A DNA stretch of 21,282 nt from an uncultured Rikenella sp. (GCF_910579375.1 NZ_CAJTUJ010000026.1:1-21282), one strand, 5' to 3'; shown: positions 6,151 to 14,069, numbered from the stretch's first letter. Numbers and translations are program-made. Notes: generated by a model from the letters alone, not told the origin.

Positions 6151-8455
6151 AATTGCCTCGATTGTTTTTGCGATTCTCTTCGTTGATGATTCGGGTCAGT
6201 TCGCCGGCGAACTGACGGAAAAAATCCATCAGTTCGTCCCGACTTTTGCGGGACATATCTCCGGAGATATGGACGGTGGGTTTGAAATCGACCTGCACGG
6301 TCGGAGCGGCTGAAAGCGGCATGCCGAACGAGCCCGCACCCGCATCACGCCCCAACGAAGGAAGCGAGACCGGTTCCGAAGCGACGTAACCGGTCATCTC
6401 CGGCCCGCCCATGGGCAACTCCATTCCCTGCAATAGTTTCGGATCAAGATCGGATAAATCCATCTGCTCCATATCGAGGTCTCCGAATGGAACCCCGAAA
6501 CCGGCCAATTCCGGATGTTCCGAATTCACGGAGCCGGTTAGCGCCTGCCAGTCCGGCAGGGTGCTACCGGTCGGGGCCGTCTCCCGATTCGACTGCGCGG
6601 CCTGTTTCCGTTCCTCTTTCGCCCGCTCTTTTTCAGCCTGCTTGGCCTGCTCCTCGGTCAGGTGCATGCGGTAGTTTCCACCGATACCTCGGGCCGTATC
6701 GACAGCCTTTTTGACCGGCTTCGTGAAAGCGTCGACCGCCCCTCCGAATCCCTCTTTGAGCGAGTTCCAAGCCCCGCTCCAGTCTCCGCTGAAGACCTTG
6801 CCGACCGCTCCGGCCAATCCGCCGATCAGGGCTCCGGCGGCCTTGAACGGCGCGATCATCCAATCGATAATCGCTTGTCCGAACCCCTTGATCGTGTCCC
6901 AAATGGTATAAACGACGGCACGAAACCCGGCGAACTTATCCCAACAAATGGCGATGGCCGCGACTAAGGCAATGATACCGAGAACGATCCAGGTAATCGG
7001 GTTGGCCAACAGAGCCGCTGTCCAGGCCCAGGTCGAAGCAATGGCGCTGGTCAGGGCCGGAATCACACCGGTCATCATCGTCACTTTGGCCAACCGCAAC
7101 GCTTTGGTCAAACCGCCCTGCACCAACGTGGCCAATGCCGTCCGCTTGCTCCACAGCGAGGTGACTGCGCTGGCCACGAGCTGCGCTTTGGAACATACCG
7201 CAGTCCACAAAGCCGATGCCTTGGTCGCAACCGAATGGGCCATCGTCACCCACCAGGCGCGGGAAGTCAGCGCATTGTAAACCACCAGAAGAGCATTCCC
7301 CGTCGAGATTGCCGCGTTTTTCAGCCATATCCCGAACGCCGCGGCCTTACCGGCAGTCGCCGTTCCTTTCATTCCTCTTACCACATCGACTGTCGCTTCG
7401 CCTATGCTCCACAGGGCCTCGGCCAGCGGAGCAAAACTCAGTACCATACTGCCGAATCGACTGCCCACCTGAATCACATCCAGCATACATTTCGAGCTCT
7501 CGGTGAGTTTCATACTCCACTCATCGAAACGAGCGGCCTGTACCTCCAACCGGTGGTTCCAGTTGTCGGTACGGGTGGCAGCCTGGTCGGTCGCGGTCGC
7601 GGTATCCGTCACCTGTTGCGTCACGGTTCCCACGGCCTGAGCATTGCGAATCAGGAATTGAGCCGCATCGACGTTCTCGGCACCGAAAGTCCTCGACAAC
7701 GCGACCGTATCGGTCAGCATGGGTTGCAAAGCCGCCAAAGCATCGGAGAGCGAGGTTTTTCGAAAGTCCACCCCCAATGCCGTCTGCATCGTACCGAGTA
7801 TCTGGCGGAGAGCCATACCGGCTCCGGCCCCTTTCTGGTCGTTTCGGCTCAACACCTCCAGCGCGGCGGTGGTCTGTTCGACAGAAAGCCCGACCTCGGA
7901 GGCTGTCGAACCGACCGTCCGGAGCGATTCGGCCAGATCGCCGACGCGGGCGTCGCCGGCTTGGGCACCGGCCGCCAGCACGTTGATGACTCGACCGGCG
8001 TCGGAAGCGGAAAGCCGAAACCGGCTCATGGTGCTCCCCAAGGCTCCGGCAGCCTCGTCCAACGAGATTCCGACTGCCTGAGCCAACGTAACACTCTGCT
8101 TTTGCAACTCGACCAGACTGTTCTTATCGAGCTTCTCTCCGGAGAATGCCAATGCCAGCGTCCCAAAAGCCGACACGGCTTGTCCCGCCCCGAATCCGCT
8201 CTCGACCCCGACCTTTCGGGCCACTTTACCCAGCTCCTCCAGATCGGCTGCGGGCAGTGCCACGACTGCGGAGAGTCCGGCCAGGCAGCGTTCGAATTCC
8301 CTGTAGGGCTGAACGATACGCTGGAGGCTGGATTCCATCTTGTCGCTCACCTCGATCATTGATGCAACCGTCTGTATCCGCTGGCTGAATCCATCCGACT
8401 TCTCGGCATCCGTATTATTTTGACTTCCCATATTGTTTACGCATAGATTTCCCAT
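6128..8455 (-). CDS. T: Tail tape measure protein T
   Basis: 775 residues, close to P2 gpT (815), which sets tail length and fills the tube. Residues about 60-310 carry the TP901-type tape measure core (...VARKVGVESGFGAGQAVSAFG..., ...SLDEAAGALGSTMSRFRLSA...). Residues about 355-540 hold several hydrophobic segments, including the common ANPITWIVLGIIAL stretch. A Lys/Glu/Gln-rich helix follows near 595-630. If the rule of about 1.5 angstrom per residue holds, the tail would be roughly 110-120 nm. The start could be the ATG at 8455 or 8431. The first lies 13 bases after the E' stop and follows a GGAGGTGA element. The gene is intact. Confidence 0.9.
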   Translation of the reverse strand: MGNLCVNNMGSQNNTDAEKSDGFSQRIQTVASMIEVSDKMESSLQRIVQPYREFERCLAGLSAVVALPAADLEELGKVARKVGVESGFGAGQAVSAFGTLALAFSGEKLDKNSLVELQKQSVTLAQAVGISLDEAAGALGSTMSRFRLSASDAGRVINVLAAGAQAGDARVGDLAESLRTVGSTASEVGLSVEQTTAALEVLSRNDQKGAGAGMALRQILGTMQTALGVDFRKTSLSDALAALQPMLTDTVALSRTFGAENVDAAQFLIRNAQAVGTVTQQVTDTATATDQAATRTDNWNHRLEVQAARFDEWSMKLTESSKCMLDVIQVGSRFGSMVLSFAPLAEALWSIGEATVDVVRGMKGTATAGKAAAFGIWLKNAAISTGNALLVVYNALTSRAWWVTMAHSVATKASALWTAVCSKAQLVASAVTSLWSKRTALATLVQGGLTKALRLAKVTMMTGVIPALTSAIASTWAWTAALLANPITWIVLGIIALVAAIAICWDKFAGFRAVVYTIWDTIKGFGQAIIDWMIAPFKAAGALIGGLAGAVGKVFSGDWSGAWNSLKEGFGGAVDAFTKPVKKAVDTARGIGGNYRMHLTEEQAKQAEKERAKEERKQAAQSNRETAPTGSTLPDWQALTGSVNSEHPELAGFGVPFGDLDMEQMDLSDLDPKLLQGMELPMGGPEMTGYVASEPVSLPSLGRDAGAGSFGMPLSAAPTVQVDFKPTVHISGDMSRKSRDELMDFFRQFAGELTRIINEENRKNNRGNYGIPALG

Positions 8456-8468
8456 TCCGGTTCGGAGC

Positions 8469-8863
8469 TCACCTCCGCCGGCGATTCAGATCGTCGAAAT
8501 AGTTTTCGAGTTCGTGGAGCCAGAAGTTGAGCTCCGAGAGGGTCATTCGCCGGACTTCGGCGAATCCGAAACGGCCGTCGCGGACAAGGCAGAGAACTGC
8601 TCGGCCGAGCCCACCAACCCGGTGGCAGCCAGCTCGGCCGACAATTCCAAAAAATCCGAGAGGGGCAGCTGTTCGAGCTCTTCAAGGGTGAGCCGCCGAC
8701 CGTCGAAGGTGCAGATTTGGCTGATGAGGGCCATAGACATGCGGGCGTTATCCTGGAATTTTTGCGCTTCAAGGAGGTCTTCGACCAGGGGTTCGCGAAC
8801 AGTCACGTTCTTGATAGCGAGTTTACCCGGGTTCTTTTCTACTGTAATCTTAATTTTTGACAT
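8469..8863 (-). CDS. E': Tail assembly chaperone E-E' (programmed -1 frameshift product)
   Basis: Inferred 131-residue fusion. Ribosomes that slip back one base on TTTTTTG (8654-8648) after codon 72 of E enter a frame that is open for 59 more codons to the TGA at 8471-8469. The extension ends in a segment MTLSELNFWLHELENYF... that resembles the short P2 GpE family (E'), typically '..SLTELxxWREKA..'. In tailed phages this minor longer chaperone binds the tape measure while E binds the tube subunit. The E' frame ends 13 bases before the tape measure ATG. The same element exists in P2 with the same heptamer. E' might also start by itself at the ATG at 8546, which overlaps the E stop. Confidence 0.8.
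8543..8863 (-). CDS. E: Tail assembly chaperone E (gpE/gp41-like)
   Basis: 106-residue unshifted product, from an ATG behind an A-rich leader to the TGA at 8543. Like P2 gpE/Mu gp41 it is a small helical protein with the typical 'VREPLVEDLLEAQK' start and an 'LTLEELEQLPLSDFLELSAEL' region. It is located between the structural tail proteins and the tape measure, the standard chaperone position. The assembled tail would not contain it. An AT-rich gap of 46 bases separates it from the fibre gene. Confidence 0.85.
   Translation of the reverse strand: MSKIKITVEKNPGKLAIKNVTVREPLVEDLLEAQKFQDNARMSMALISQICTFDGRRLTLEELEQLPLSDFLELSAELAATGLVGSAEQFSALSATAVSDSPKSGE
8648..8654 (-). promoter_or_regulatory. 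Slippery heptamer TTTTTTG for -1 frameshift
   Basis: Read in the E frame as GAT TTT TTG (D70-F71-L72), i.e. T TTT TTG, the X-XXY-YYZ form with the same seven bases used by P2 E. The -1 frame beyond it is open to an E'-like end. Seen directly; use by ribosomes is inferred from P2. Confidence 0.82.
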
Positions 8864-8909
8864 TTTAATACAAAACTGTTTATATAAATATTTCTACTCC
8901 TCTTATCGT

Positions 8910-10178
8910 TTACGCTCCTTGGATCGAGATATTGAAATAGTTCACCTCTCCGCGCCCGACGCCGTCCGGAATCGCAACAACGATGGCTCCATCAATCAGT
9001 TCATCAAACACAATCGGTGTATATCCGCTAAAGGTATTCCCTCTTGATTTTACTTTTGTAATATGCACTGTCGACATGTTGACTGCCACCTTGGGGACGA
9101 TATAACATTGAACTCCATATCCGTCACTGTTCCACGTAACCGATTGTATCCAATCAGCTGATTTGCTGATAACATTTCCGTTCGGGTCGATCTGGGCGTA
9201 ATAGGTGGGTTTGATGTTCCCGGAGTGACATAGTTCAACCCAATTCGACCACTTATCATTCAATGTACCGCAGCGATGGTAGATGCCATTCATAACGTTA
9301 CTTTCCCCAAACGAATATAGCGTCTGAGAAACCCAGTTCGCCCCACCCGTATGTTTAATCACACTGAGATAGACCCACCCGGCAATGGGTGAATTCTTGG
9401 GGTTAAACACATCGAATGTCCCGGTTGTCTGAACTGTATTCAAGTCTGTTCCGGTGGGCAAATTCAATGTTCCATCTTGCTTGGAATTAGGATTAAAATT
9501 CCCGGAGTGCCACAACTTCCTCCAAGCTCCCCAACCATTGTCCCAGCTATTACTTCTTAAATACAACCCGTCCCTATAAGTGAATGCGAGTTGAACACCT
9601 TCTCCGCTTGGTATATACAACGTTCCAAATGCGGTTGGGCATGGTGCGTTGCTAATCCGCTGGGCAATATAATCAAACGAAACATAATACACCTTGCCTG
9701 GCTCTGTCCAATCATTGCAATCTCCCTCTGTCTTTAACAATGCAGCATTCATTTTTCCCTCCAGCGCCTCGGCCATAGCCTCCGCCGTCACCCGCTCGCC
9801 GATCAGCTCCATCACCGTTGCCGAGAAATTCGGATCGTCACCCAGCGCAGCAGCCAGCTCTTTCAGCGTATCGAGCGCCTCGGGCGCACTGTCGGTCAAT
9901 TCCGCCACGATCCGGTCGGCATACTCCTTGGCCATTTTCAACGCCTCGGCATCCTTCGTATTGATCGCCTCCGCCAGCTCGTCCGCCCGAGCTGTCGTAT
10001 CCCGTTTGAGCTCATCCAACCGCTCGTGCAGGTTGCGCGTACGGAGGGCGAGCTCCCGGCCCTGCCGGTTGCTCACCCCTTCCGCGCCCCCCTCCACCGG
10101 ATCCTCCGGTTCGATCACGTAGACCCCGCCGGACTCCCAGTCATACTCCCGCACCGCATCTTCCTTAAAATTCGCCAT
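8910..10178 (-). CDS. Tail fibre / receptor-binding protein with pyocin-knob domains
   Basis: 422 residues from the ATG at 10178, chosen because the family text MANFKEDAVREYDWE starts there, 12 bases past the tube stop; an upstream in-frame GTG/ATG would run into the tube gene. Residues about 40-140 are a charged helical shaft (SNRQGRELALRTRN..., then the widespread fibre segment SAPEALDTLKELAAALGDDPNF at about 98-119). Residues about 152-227 and 241-321 are two knob-like units, each ending in HSGN, as in the R-pyocin/phage fibre 'knob'. The C-terminal 100 residues are the likely host-binding tip and match nothing I know. GC content drops sharply in the knob/tip half (about 9000-9750) against the shaft half, which suggests module exchange. 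The place between tube and chaperone is unlike P2, where fibre genes H and G follow I. No fibre chaperone is seen. Confidence 0.83.
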   Translation of the reverse strand: MANFKEDAVREYDWESGGVYVIEPEDPVEGGAEGVSNRQGRELALRTRNLHERLDELKRDTTARADELAEAINTKDAEALKMAKEYADRIVAELTDSAPEALDTLKELAAALGDDPNFSATVMELIGERVTAEAMAEALEGKMNAALLKTEGDCNDWTEPGKVYYVSFDYIAQRISNAPCPTAFGTLYIPSGEGVQLAFTYRDGLYLRSNSWDNGWGAWRKLWHSGNFNPNSKQDGTLNLPTGTDLNTVQTTGTFDVFNPKNSPIAGWVYLSVIKHTGGANWVSQTLYSFGESNVMNGIYHRCGTLNDKWSNWVELCHSGNIKPTYYAQIDPNGNVISKSADWIQSVTWNSDGYGVQCYIVPKVAVNMSTVHITKVKSRGNTFSGYTPIVFDELIDGAIVVAIPDGVGRGEVNYFNISIQGA

Positions 10179-10189
10179 ATCCGTCCGTA

Positions 10190-10693
10190 CTATTTCTGGT
10201 TGGCATTGAACTCCCGAAGCAAATCCTGACCGAAATGGCGGAAAATGTTGTTGAACACATCGATCTCCCAAACCACCTCGCGATTCACCTCCAGTTTATA
10301 ATAGCTGACCGTCATCAGGTGTTCCGCTTCGAGCCGCTCCTGCGGTTTAATCGACCCCGTAGGCATCTCTTTGAACAGACCGGCAATCGTCGCCACCACC
10401 GGCACATTCTCCGACACCCCGGTCGCCGAAACCACCTGCATATCGCTCTTGACCGTCAGCCGACACGTCCGATGCGGATTCTCATGCTTCCAGGCATCCG
10501 GATAGATGGCGTTGAACTTGAACTTCGCCTCCATCTTTTCGATACCGGCCGGCACCTCCGTCGCTCCGTACAGCCCCAGCGCCGTCACCTCCTGCGTTTT
10601 GATCTTCACGGCCGGCAGCTCCAACTCGGCGAGTTTTCCGGCCAGTTTGACCGACTGAATATATACATTGGCGTTTATAATGCTGTTAATCAT
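10190..10693 (-). CDS. FII: Major tail tube protein (P2 gpFII-like)
   Basis: 167 residues, close to P2 FII (172). It forms the inner tube of the contractile tail. The match is visible in the start (INSIINANVYIQSVKLAG), the LPAVKIKTQEV segment, the 'GLYGATEVPAGIEKMEAKFKF' region and the late HLMTVSYYKLEVNREVVWEIDVFNN, which is equivalent to the 'TYFRLTMDGKELVEIDTINM' part of P2 FII. A clear AGGAAGG ribosome site lies 3 bases before the ATG. The sheath gene ends 19 bases upstream. The gene is intact. Confidence 0.87.
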   Translation of the reverse strand: MINSIINANVYIQSVKLAGKLAELELPAVKIKTQEVTALGLYGATEVPAGIEKMEAKFKFNAIYPDAWKHENPHRTCRLTVKSDMQVVSATGVSENVPVVATIAGLFKEMPTGSIKPQERLEAEHLMTVSYYKLEVNREVVWEIDVFNNIFRHFGQDLLREFNANQK

Positions 10694-10712
10694 ATCCTTC
10701 CTGTATTAAGAT

Positions 10713-11922
10713 TTAAAGTTCCACCACCTCTTCGAAAGTCAGACTTTCCAGACTCGGCGCATACCGAACTGACAGAGTAAAGGTCAGGCGTCCCTGAGCG
10801 ATCTCGACCGCCGGATTCTTCGTCTCATCCCACGTACACTCCCCTTCGACGATGGCCCCCTGGCCGATCAGGTTGCGCAGGAAAGCGTTCACATCGCCCG
10901 TAATCATCTCCACCGTAATGCCCGTGGCCGCCCGGTCCATATAGTTCAGCGCCGCATCCACCAGCGCCTCCCGGATAGCCATACGGACAGCCCGCGGTGC
11001 GATCATGCAGTCCGTAGTCTTCTGCGACGGATAGGCCGCCGTCCAGTTACCCCATAAGCGTGTGCCCATGCCGCTTTTACGGAATACCGTTGTAATACCT
11101 TGTGCATTCAGCAGGTTGGTGTCGGCCGTCTCATCGGTAAGCGAACTGGTGATCGATGTAGTAAGTCCGACAATACCGGTAAGATCTGAATTAGACGGTG
11201 AAAGCCAATACCCCTCTGCCCCGTCACGTGTCGCTTTGGCTGCCGCCCAATGTACAGACAGACCGAGCTTGTCGATGGTTGCTTCATGTGTATTGTGGCG
11301 TAACACCTGCGGATAGCAGAGTACTGCCGCCTGCGATGTAATGTTGTAGATTCCGGAGGCACGGGTGGTCAGTGCATCCTGCACATCTTCGGCGACCATA
11401 TCTATTATGGCAAAACCGTCCAGTTTATCGGCGACGGTCAACATGCGGGCCATCACCGCCTCGATTTGGGAGTATCCCGGCGCCAACACGATGTTCGGTT
11501 TCACCCCCAACGTATCGTCGACCGTCAGCAAAAGGTCGAGACCGGCCACGAGATCGGCCGTGTAATCCACAACTTCGGGCAGTTCCGGTTTGTAGATATT
11601 CGTAGCCACTTCGCCCGCCTCGTCGCGCGTCATCCGACCGTCGGCGTCGAGCAGAGCAGAGGCTTTTTCAGCCGGCAGCACATTCACGACCAACACCTTG
11701 GCCGAAACGGTCGCAAAGATCGTCTCCAACGCCGCCGGAATCGTGAACCCGGAGACATCGGCTCCGTACTCGGCCACAGCAGCTTCGGCCGAAGTAATCA
11801 GTTTGACCGTTCCCCCCCCCCTGCGGAGCAGTGCCGACCAACGCGATCACCGAAGTATCGCCGGCGGACATCAGGACGTTCTTCGCGCTCTCTTTGATTT
11901 GGATACCATGCAGATAACCCAT
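10713..11922 (-). CDS. FI: Contractile tail sheath (P2 gpFI-like), frameshifted at a G10 tract
   Basis: The sheath protein drives contraction. The first frame (from ATG 11922, MGYLHGIQIKESAKNV...GTAPQGGG) stops at 11668. The second frame (...TVKLITSAEAAVAEYGAD onwards) carries the remaining 370 or so residues to 10713. Both are sheath-like: YLHGIQIKE is the FI start, and '...NLLNAQGITTVFRKSGMGTRLWGN' matches P2 '...DLLNESGVTTLIRRDGFRFWGN'. They are joined by a run of ten G (11821-11812). With nine G the gene is a single frame of 402 residues, against 396 in P2. As given, only a short N-terminal peptide or an N-truncated 354-residue protein from GTG 11777 can be made. The tract could be a phase-variable switch, a decay mutation or a sequencing error. 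Confidence 0.87.
11812..11821. repeat. Homopolymer of ten C (ten G in the sheath gene)
   Basis: Uninterrupted 10-mer. It is inside the sheath coding region about 35 codons from the start, at the exact point where the reading frame breaks. Tracts of 9 or more G are prone to slipped-strand mispairing, and a change of one base switches the frame. Confidence 0.9.
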
Positions 11923-11993
11923 ACAATAACAGATAATTAAAAGGTGAATAATTCGATTGGAGTATCATTTTATTTTCCCGCCCGCGCCCCGTC

Positions 11994-12326
11994 TCAATTT
12001 CCGAGTGTCAGGGTCTGCGATTCGGCGGTGTCGAGTATCTCATACCGGATCGTCACGCAGCGTCGCCCGGGTTCAGGTTCAGTAGTCACGACCTGCCTCA
12101 CCCGGATCCGCTTCTCGTACCGCGCAAGCTGGTCGGCCACTTCATACGCCACATCCAATTGCTGCATCCCGCCGCCGAGGAGCCTTTCGGCTCCCAACCC
12201 GAATCGCGGACGGAACGGCACCTCGCCGCGAGCCGTGAGCAGAATAATCCGCATATTTTGTCGAATGCTCTCGCCGAGCGGTCTACGCCCCAAGCGGACG
12301 GTCGAAGAAAGGGTCTTGTCGTTCAT
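11994..12326 (-). CDS. W: Baseplate protein W (gpW/gp25 family)
   Basis: 110 residues from the ATG at 12326. The family text begins there, while the preceding open codons are the shadow of the overlapping upstream gene. The core segment ESIRQNMRIILLTARGEVPFRPRFGLGAE is typical of the gp25 lysozyme-like baseplate family. It seeds sheath assembly at the baseplate. In P2 W sits between V and J. Here it lies directly upstream of the sheath, so the order is rearranged. It overlaps the preceding gene by 44 bases and is followed by 71 noncoding bases. Confidence 0.83.
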   Translation of the reverse strand: MNDKTLSSTVRLGRRPLGESIRQNMRIILLTARGEVPFRPRFGLGAERLLGGGMQQLDVAYEVADQLARYEKRIRVRQVVTTEPEPGRRCVTIRYEILDTAESQTLTLGN

Positions 12327-12717
12327 GAAAGAGGATACTTTTGAGTTTCCAATGCTGATCGAATCGCCAGATTCCGTCCGATTCGTCGGTCGGAACCTCC
12401 TTTTCGAGTTCGAGCGATGCAGGGGCCCCGGGAAACGCATATCCCTCCAAACGGTTGCGGATTCGCTCCGAACAGTCGTAGACCCCTTCGGCGCCGCGAA
12501 GTGCCGGGCCCGCGATTCGGATATCGATCCGCCAAACCTGTTCGCTCCGCGCGCCGCTGCAATCGCGGGCCACGCTTTCGATTCCCCGGTAACCGACCCG
12601 AACCCGGGTTTTCGTTTCGTTCGGATTCGGGGAGATCGGTTCGGAAAACGGCCCGGCTTCGAGGCCGACGTCTCGAATCGCTTCGATCAACGCATTTTCG
12701 AGTACTTCTGCTGTCAT
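12283..12717 (-). CDS. Gp37/DUF1834-like tail protein, probable tail terminator
   Basis: 144 residues from the ATG at 12717; a TTG six codons upstream at 12735 is an alternative start. The pattern is an N-terminal helix (AEVLENALIEAIRDVG), a beta-rich middle with VRVGYRGIES and SEQVWRIDIRIAGPALRG, and a WRFDQHWKLK end. This resembles small Mu gp37-like proteins encoded upstream of the sheath, and the role of tail terminator/completion protein is inferred mainly from that position. It is the first complete gene of the tail operon. The family call is tentative. Confidence 0.55.
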   Translation of the reverse strand: MTAEVLENALIEAIRDVGLEAGPFSEPISPNPNETKTRVRVGYRGIESVARDCSGARSEQVWRIDIRIAGPALRGAEGVYDCSERIRNRLEGYAFPGAPASLELEKEVPTDESDGIWRFDQHWKLKSILFHERQDPFFDRPLGA

Positions 12718-12731
12718 CGTTTCTAATCGGT

Positions 12732-12830
12732 TCAAGTAATCGGGCGGGAGACCGAATCTTCAGATGCCTGCCCGATCGTTTTCGGATACAGCGTCACGAA
12801 ATATTCGACCGCCGGACAAATGACGAGCAA
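12732..12830 (-). other. Orphan protein-like reading frame upstream of tail operon
   Basis: A frame open from 12848 to a TGA at 12732-12734 reads LLVICPAVEYFVTLYPK then TIGQASEDSVSRPIT. It abuts the first tail gene (T-TGA overlap with a TTG). It has no ATG (TTG at 12830 only). It may be the leftover C-terminus of a deleted gene, or a spurious frame. Not recognised. Confidence 0.25.
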
Positions 12831-12868
12831 ATGGATTACACTAATTCTTCACCCTCGTTATTCTGCAC

Positions 12869-12909
12869 AAAAAAACGGCCCTTCCCGACGCACCCGTCAG
12901 GAAGAACCG
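12869..12909 (-). terminator. Intrinsic terminator of the membrane-protein unit
   Basis: Stem CGGTTCTTCCTGACG, loop GGTG, then CGTCGGGAAGGGCCG (15 pairs with a few G-U), followed by seven T on the minus strand. It ends the transcript of 12961-13515 and lies only about 150 bases before the first tail gene, so upstream transcription would not reach the tail operon efficiently. Confidence 0.88.
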
Positions 12910-12960
12910 CTATATATTTCCACCGATTCCTGTTCCGCTCAGCGAGTCGCCTCACCCGGT

Positions 12961-13515
12961 TTATCTATGTCCGGCAGCCTCATCGCCCGGTTCCGCAAGA
13001 AAACCGTCACTCCCCGTTCCGGCGCGTAGAAACAGATATCCTCGTCGAGGAATGCCCCCCTTCAAACTGAATATCCGGTAAATCCGACCCCACATCCGCC
13101 CGTAAACCATCGCCACCCGGCCTTCTCTATCCAGAAACACCCGCCCGATATACGGATCTCCCGCCTCAGGACGAATCACCACCAATGGCCGCACCCCCCG
13201 ACGAACGAATCTGCTCCGGAGTCTCGCCCAAACCGCCATCCCCACCGCTCGTCCCACCAGAATCATCCCCATCACGAGCCCCAAACCCGCCAATTGCTCC
13301 GCGAGTTCCGACAAATCATAACTCCGCCACAGCCATCGCAGCCCGAGTCCGCCGACTCCGCCGACCATCACCGCAGCCACACCTCCCACCGCCACGGCCG
13401 CCCACCCATAGCCCCGATATACCCAGCTGTTCCGCCGAATCTGCCCGGTAGGCATCCGGCCCCCCAGTTCGATATACTGTCGAATTTCCGCTCTCTGTTC
13501 TCCGATTTGTTTCAC
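12961..13515 (-). CDS. Hypothetical two-helix membrane protein
   Basis: 184 residues. An N-terminal polar segment (MKQIGEQRAEIRQYIELGG) is followed by two strongly hydrophobic helices at about 36-59 (Gly/Val/Ala-rich) and 72-98. A basic, soluble C-terminal part (about 99-184) with PLVVIRPEAGDPYIGRVFLD could form a small beta domain. The topology would place both ends on the same side of the inner membrane. It follows the lipoprotein gene by 21 bases and is closed by a strong terminator, so the pair forms one unit. It is not recognised and not an obvious holin. A competing overlapping frame (13316-13525) is less protein-like. Confidence 0.6.
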   Translation of the reverse strand: MKQIGEQRAEIRQYIELGGRMPTGQIRRNSWVYRGYGWAAVAVGGVAAVMVGGVGGLGLRWLWRSYDLSELAEQLAGLGLVMGMILVGRAVGMAVWARLRSRFVRRGVRPLVVIRPEAGDPYIGRVFLDREGRVAMVYGRMWGRIYRIFSLKGGIPRRGYLFLRAGTGSDGFLAEPGDEAAGHR

Positions 13516-13536
13516 AGCATAGCACTATTTAATTTC

Positions 13537-14031
13537 TCATCGTTGAGGCATTTCACGTTGCATAAACAAATCAAGGTATTCCGACAATTCATCGGGTTCC
13601 CACATAATCAGCATCGGATGGGGATTTACCGGCGGAGCAGCCAGCATCTCTTTCGTAAACGGCTTTGGAACAATCATACACATTTTGTGCTCCGCGATGA
13701 AATCCATTAATTTCCGTTTGTTCTCCAACGTGCGATTTTTCTTAAATTCCTGAAACAAGAGTTCCTGTGTCGGCAACCAGCGGTTATAAACATCCTCGCC
13801 ACCGGCCCGTTCATACCCTGCCCGAATCAGCGAGTCTTCCCGTTGAACACGAGCAATAATCGCCGGCGTCCATTCATGATCCCCCAAAGCCTCTTCCTGC
13901 CGAATTTCAGCTGCCCGGGCCGAATCGGCCGCGGCCTGCGGATCAACCTCCGGTTGCATCGCACGCTGGCCGCAAGCCCAAATTGACATAACGATAAAAA
14001 CAAACGACAAAACAAATGTATATTTTTTCAT
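13537..14031 (-). CDS. Hypothetical lipoprotein
   Basis: 164 residues from the ATG at 14031, chosen because the signal sequence starts there: MKKYTF..., hydrophobic 6-16, then a lipobox-like I-W-A-C20. Processing at C20 would give a lipid-anchored protein with a Glu/Ala/Arg-rich linker (QPEVDPQAAADSARAAE) and a mixed globular part ending near MWEPDELSEYLDLFMQREM. It is the first gene of a two-gene unit with the membrane protein. No family is recognised, and a role in the tail system cannot be claimed because its transcript is separated from it by a terminator. Confidence 0.75.
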   Translation of the reverse strand: MKKYTFVLSFVFIVMSIWACGQRAMQPEVDPQAAADSARAAEIRQEEALGDHEWTPAIIARVQREDSLIRAGYERAGGEDVYNRWLPTQELLFQEFKKNRTLENKRKLMDFIAEHKMCMIVPKPFTKEMLAAPPVNPHPMLIMWEPDELSEYLDLFMQREMPQR

Positions 14032-14069
14032 AACCTCAATAAGGAACAAAAGAGAAATTAGCAGGTATA

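Noticed and set aside
7235..8362. 375-codon plus-strand open frame
   Set aside because: Shadow of the tape measure gene. Composition is unlike a protein and there is no family feature.
8437..8772. 111-codon minus-strand frame as the E' partner of the chaperone
   Set aside because: It is in the +1 frame and reads Ser/Pro/Arg-rich nonsense. The true E' frame is the -1 frame that ends at 8469.
2346..12735. Type VI secretion system or eCIS instead of a phage tail
   Set aside because: There is no AAA+ ATPase, no TssB/C pair and no membrane complex. The tape measure, E/E', U, X and D are typical of P2-like phage tails.
12961..14031. Membrane protein and lipoprotein as holin/spanin lysis pair of the tail module
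   Set aside because: The membrane protein is too large, with a soluble C-terminal domain. A strong terminator separates the pair from the tail operon, and no endolysin is near.
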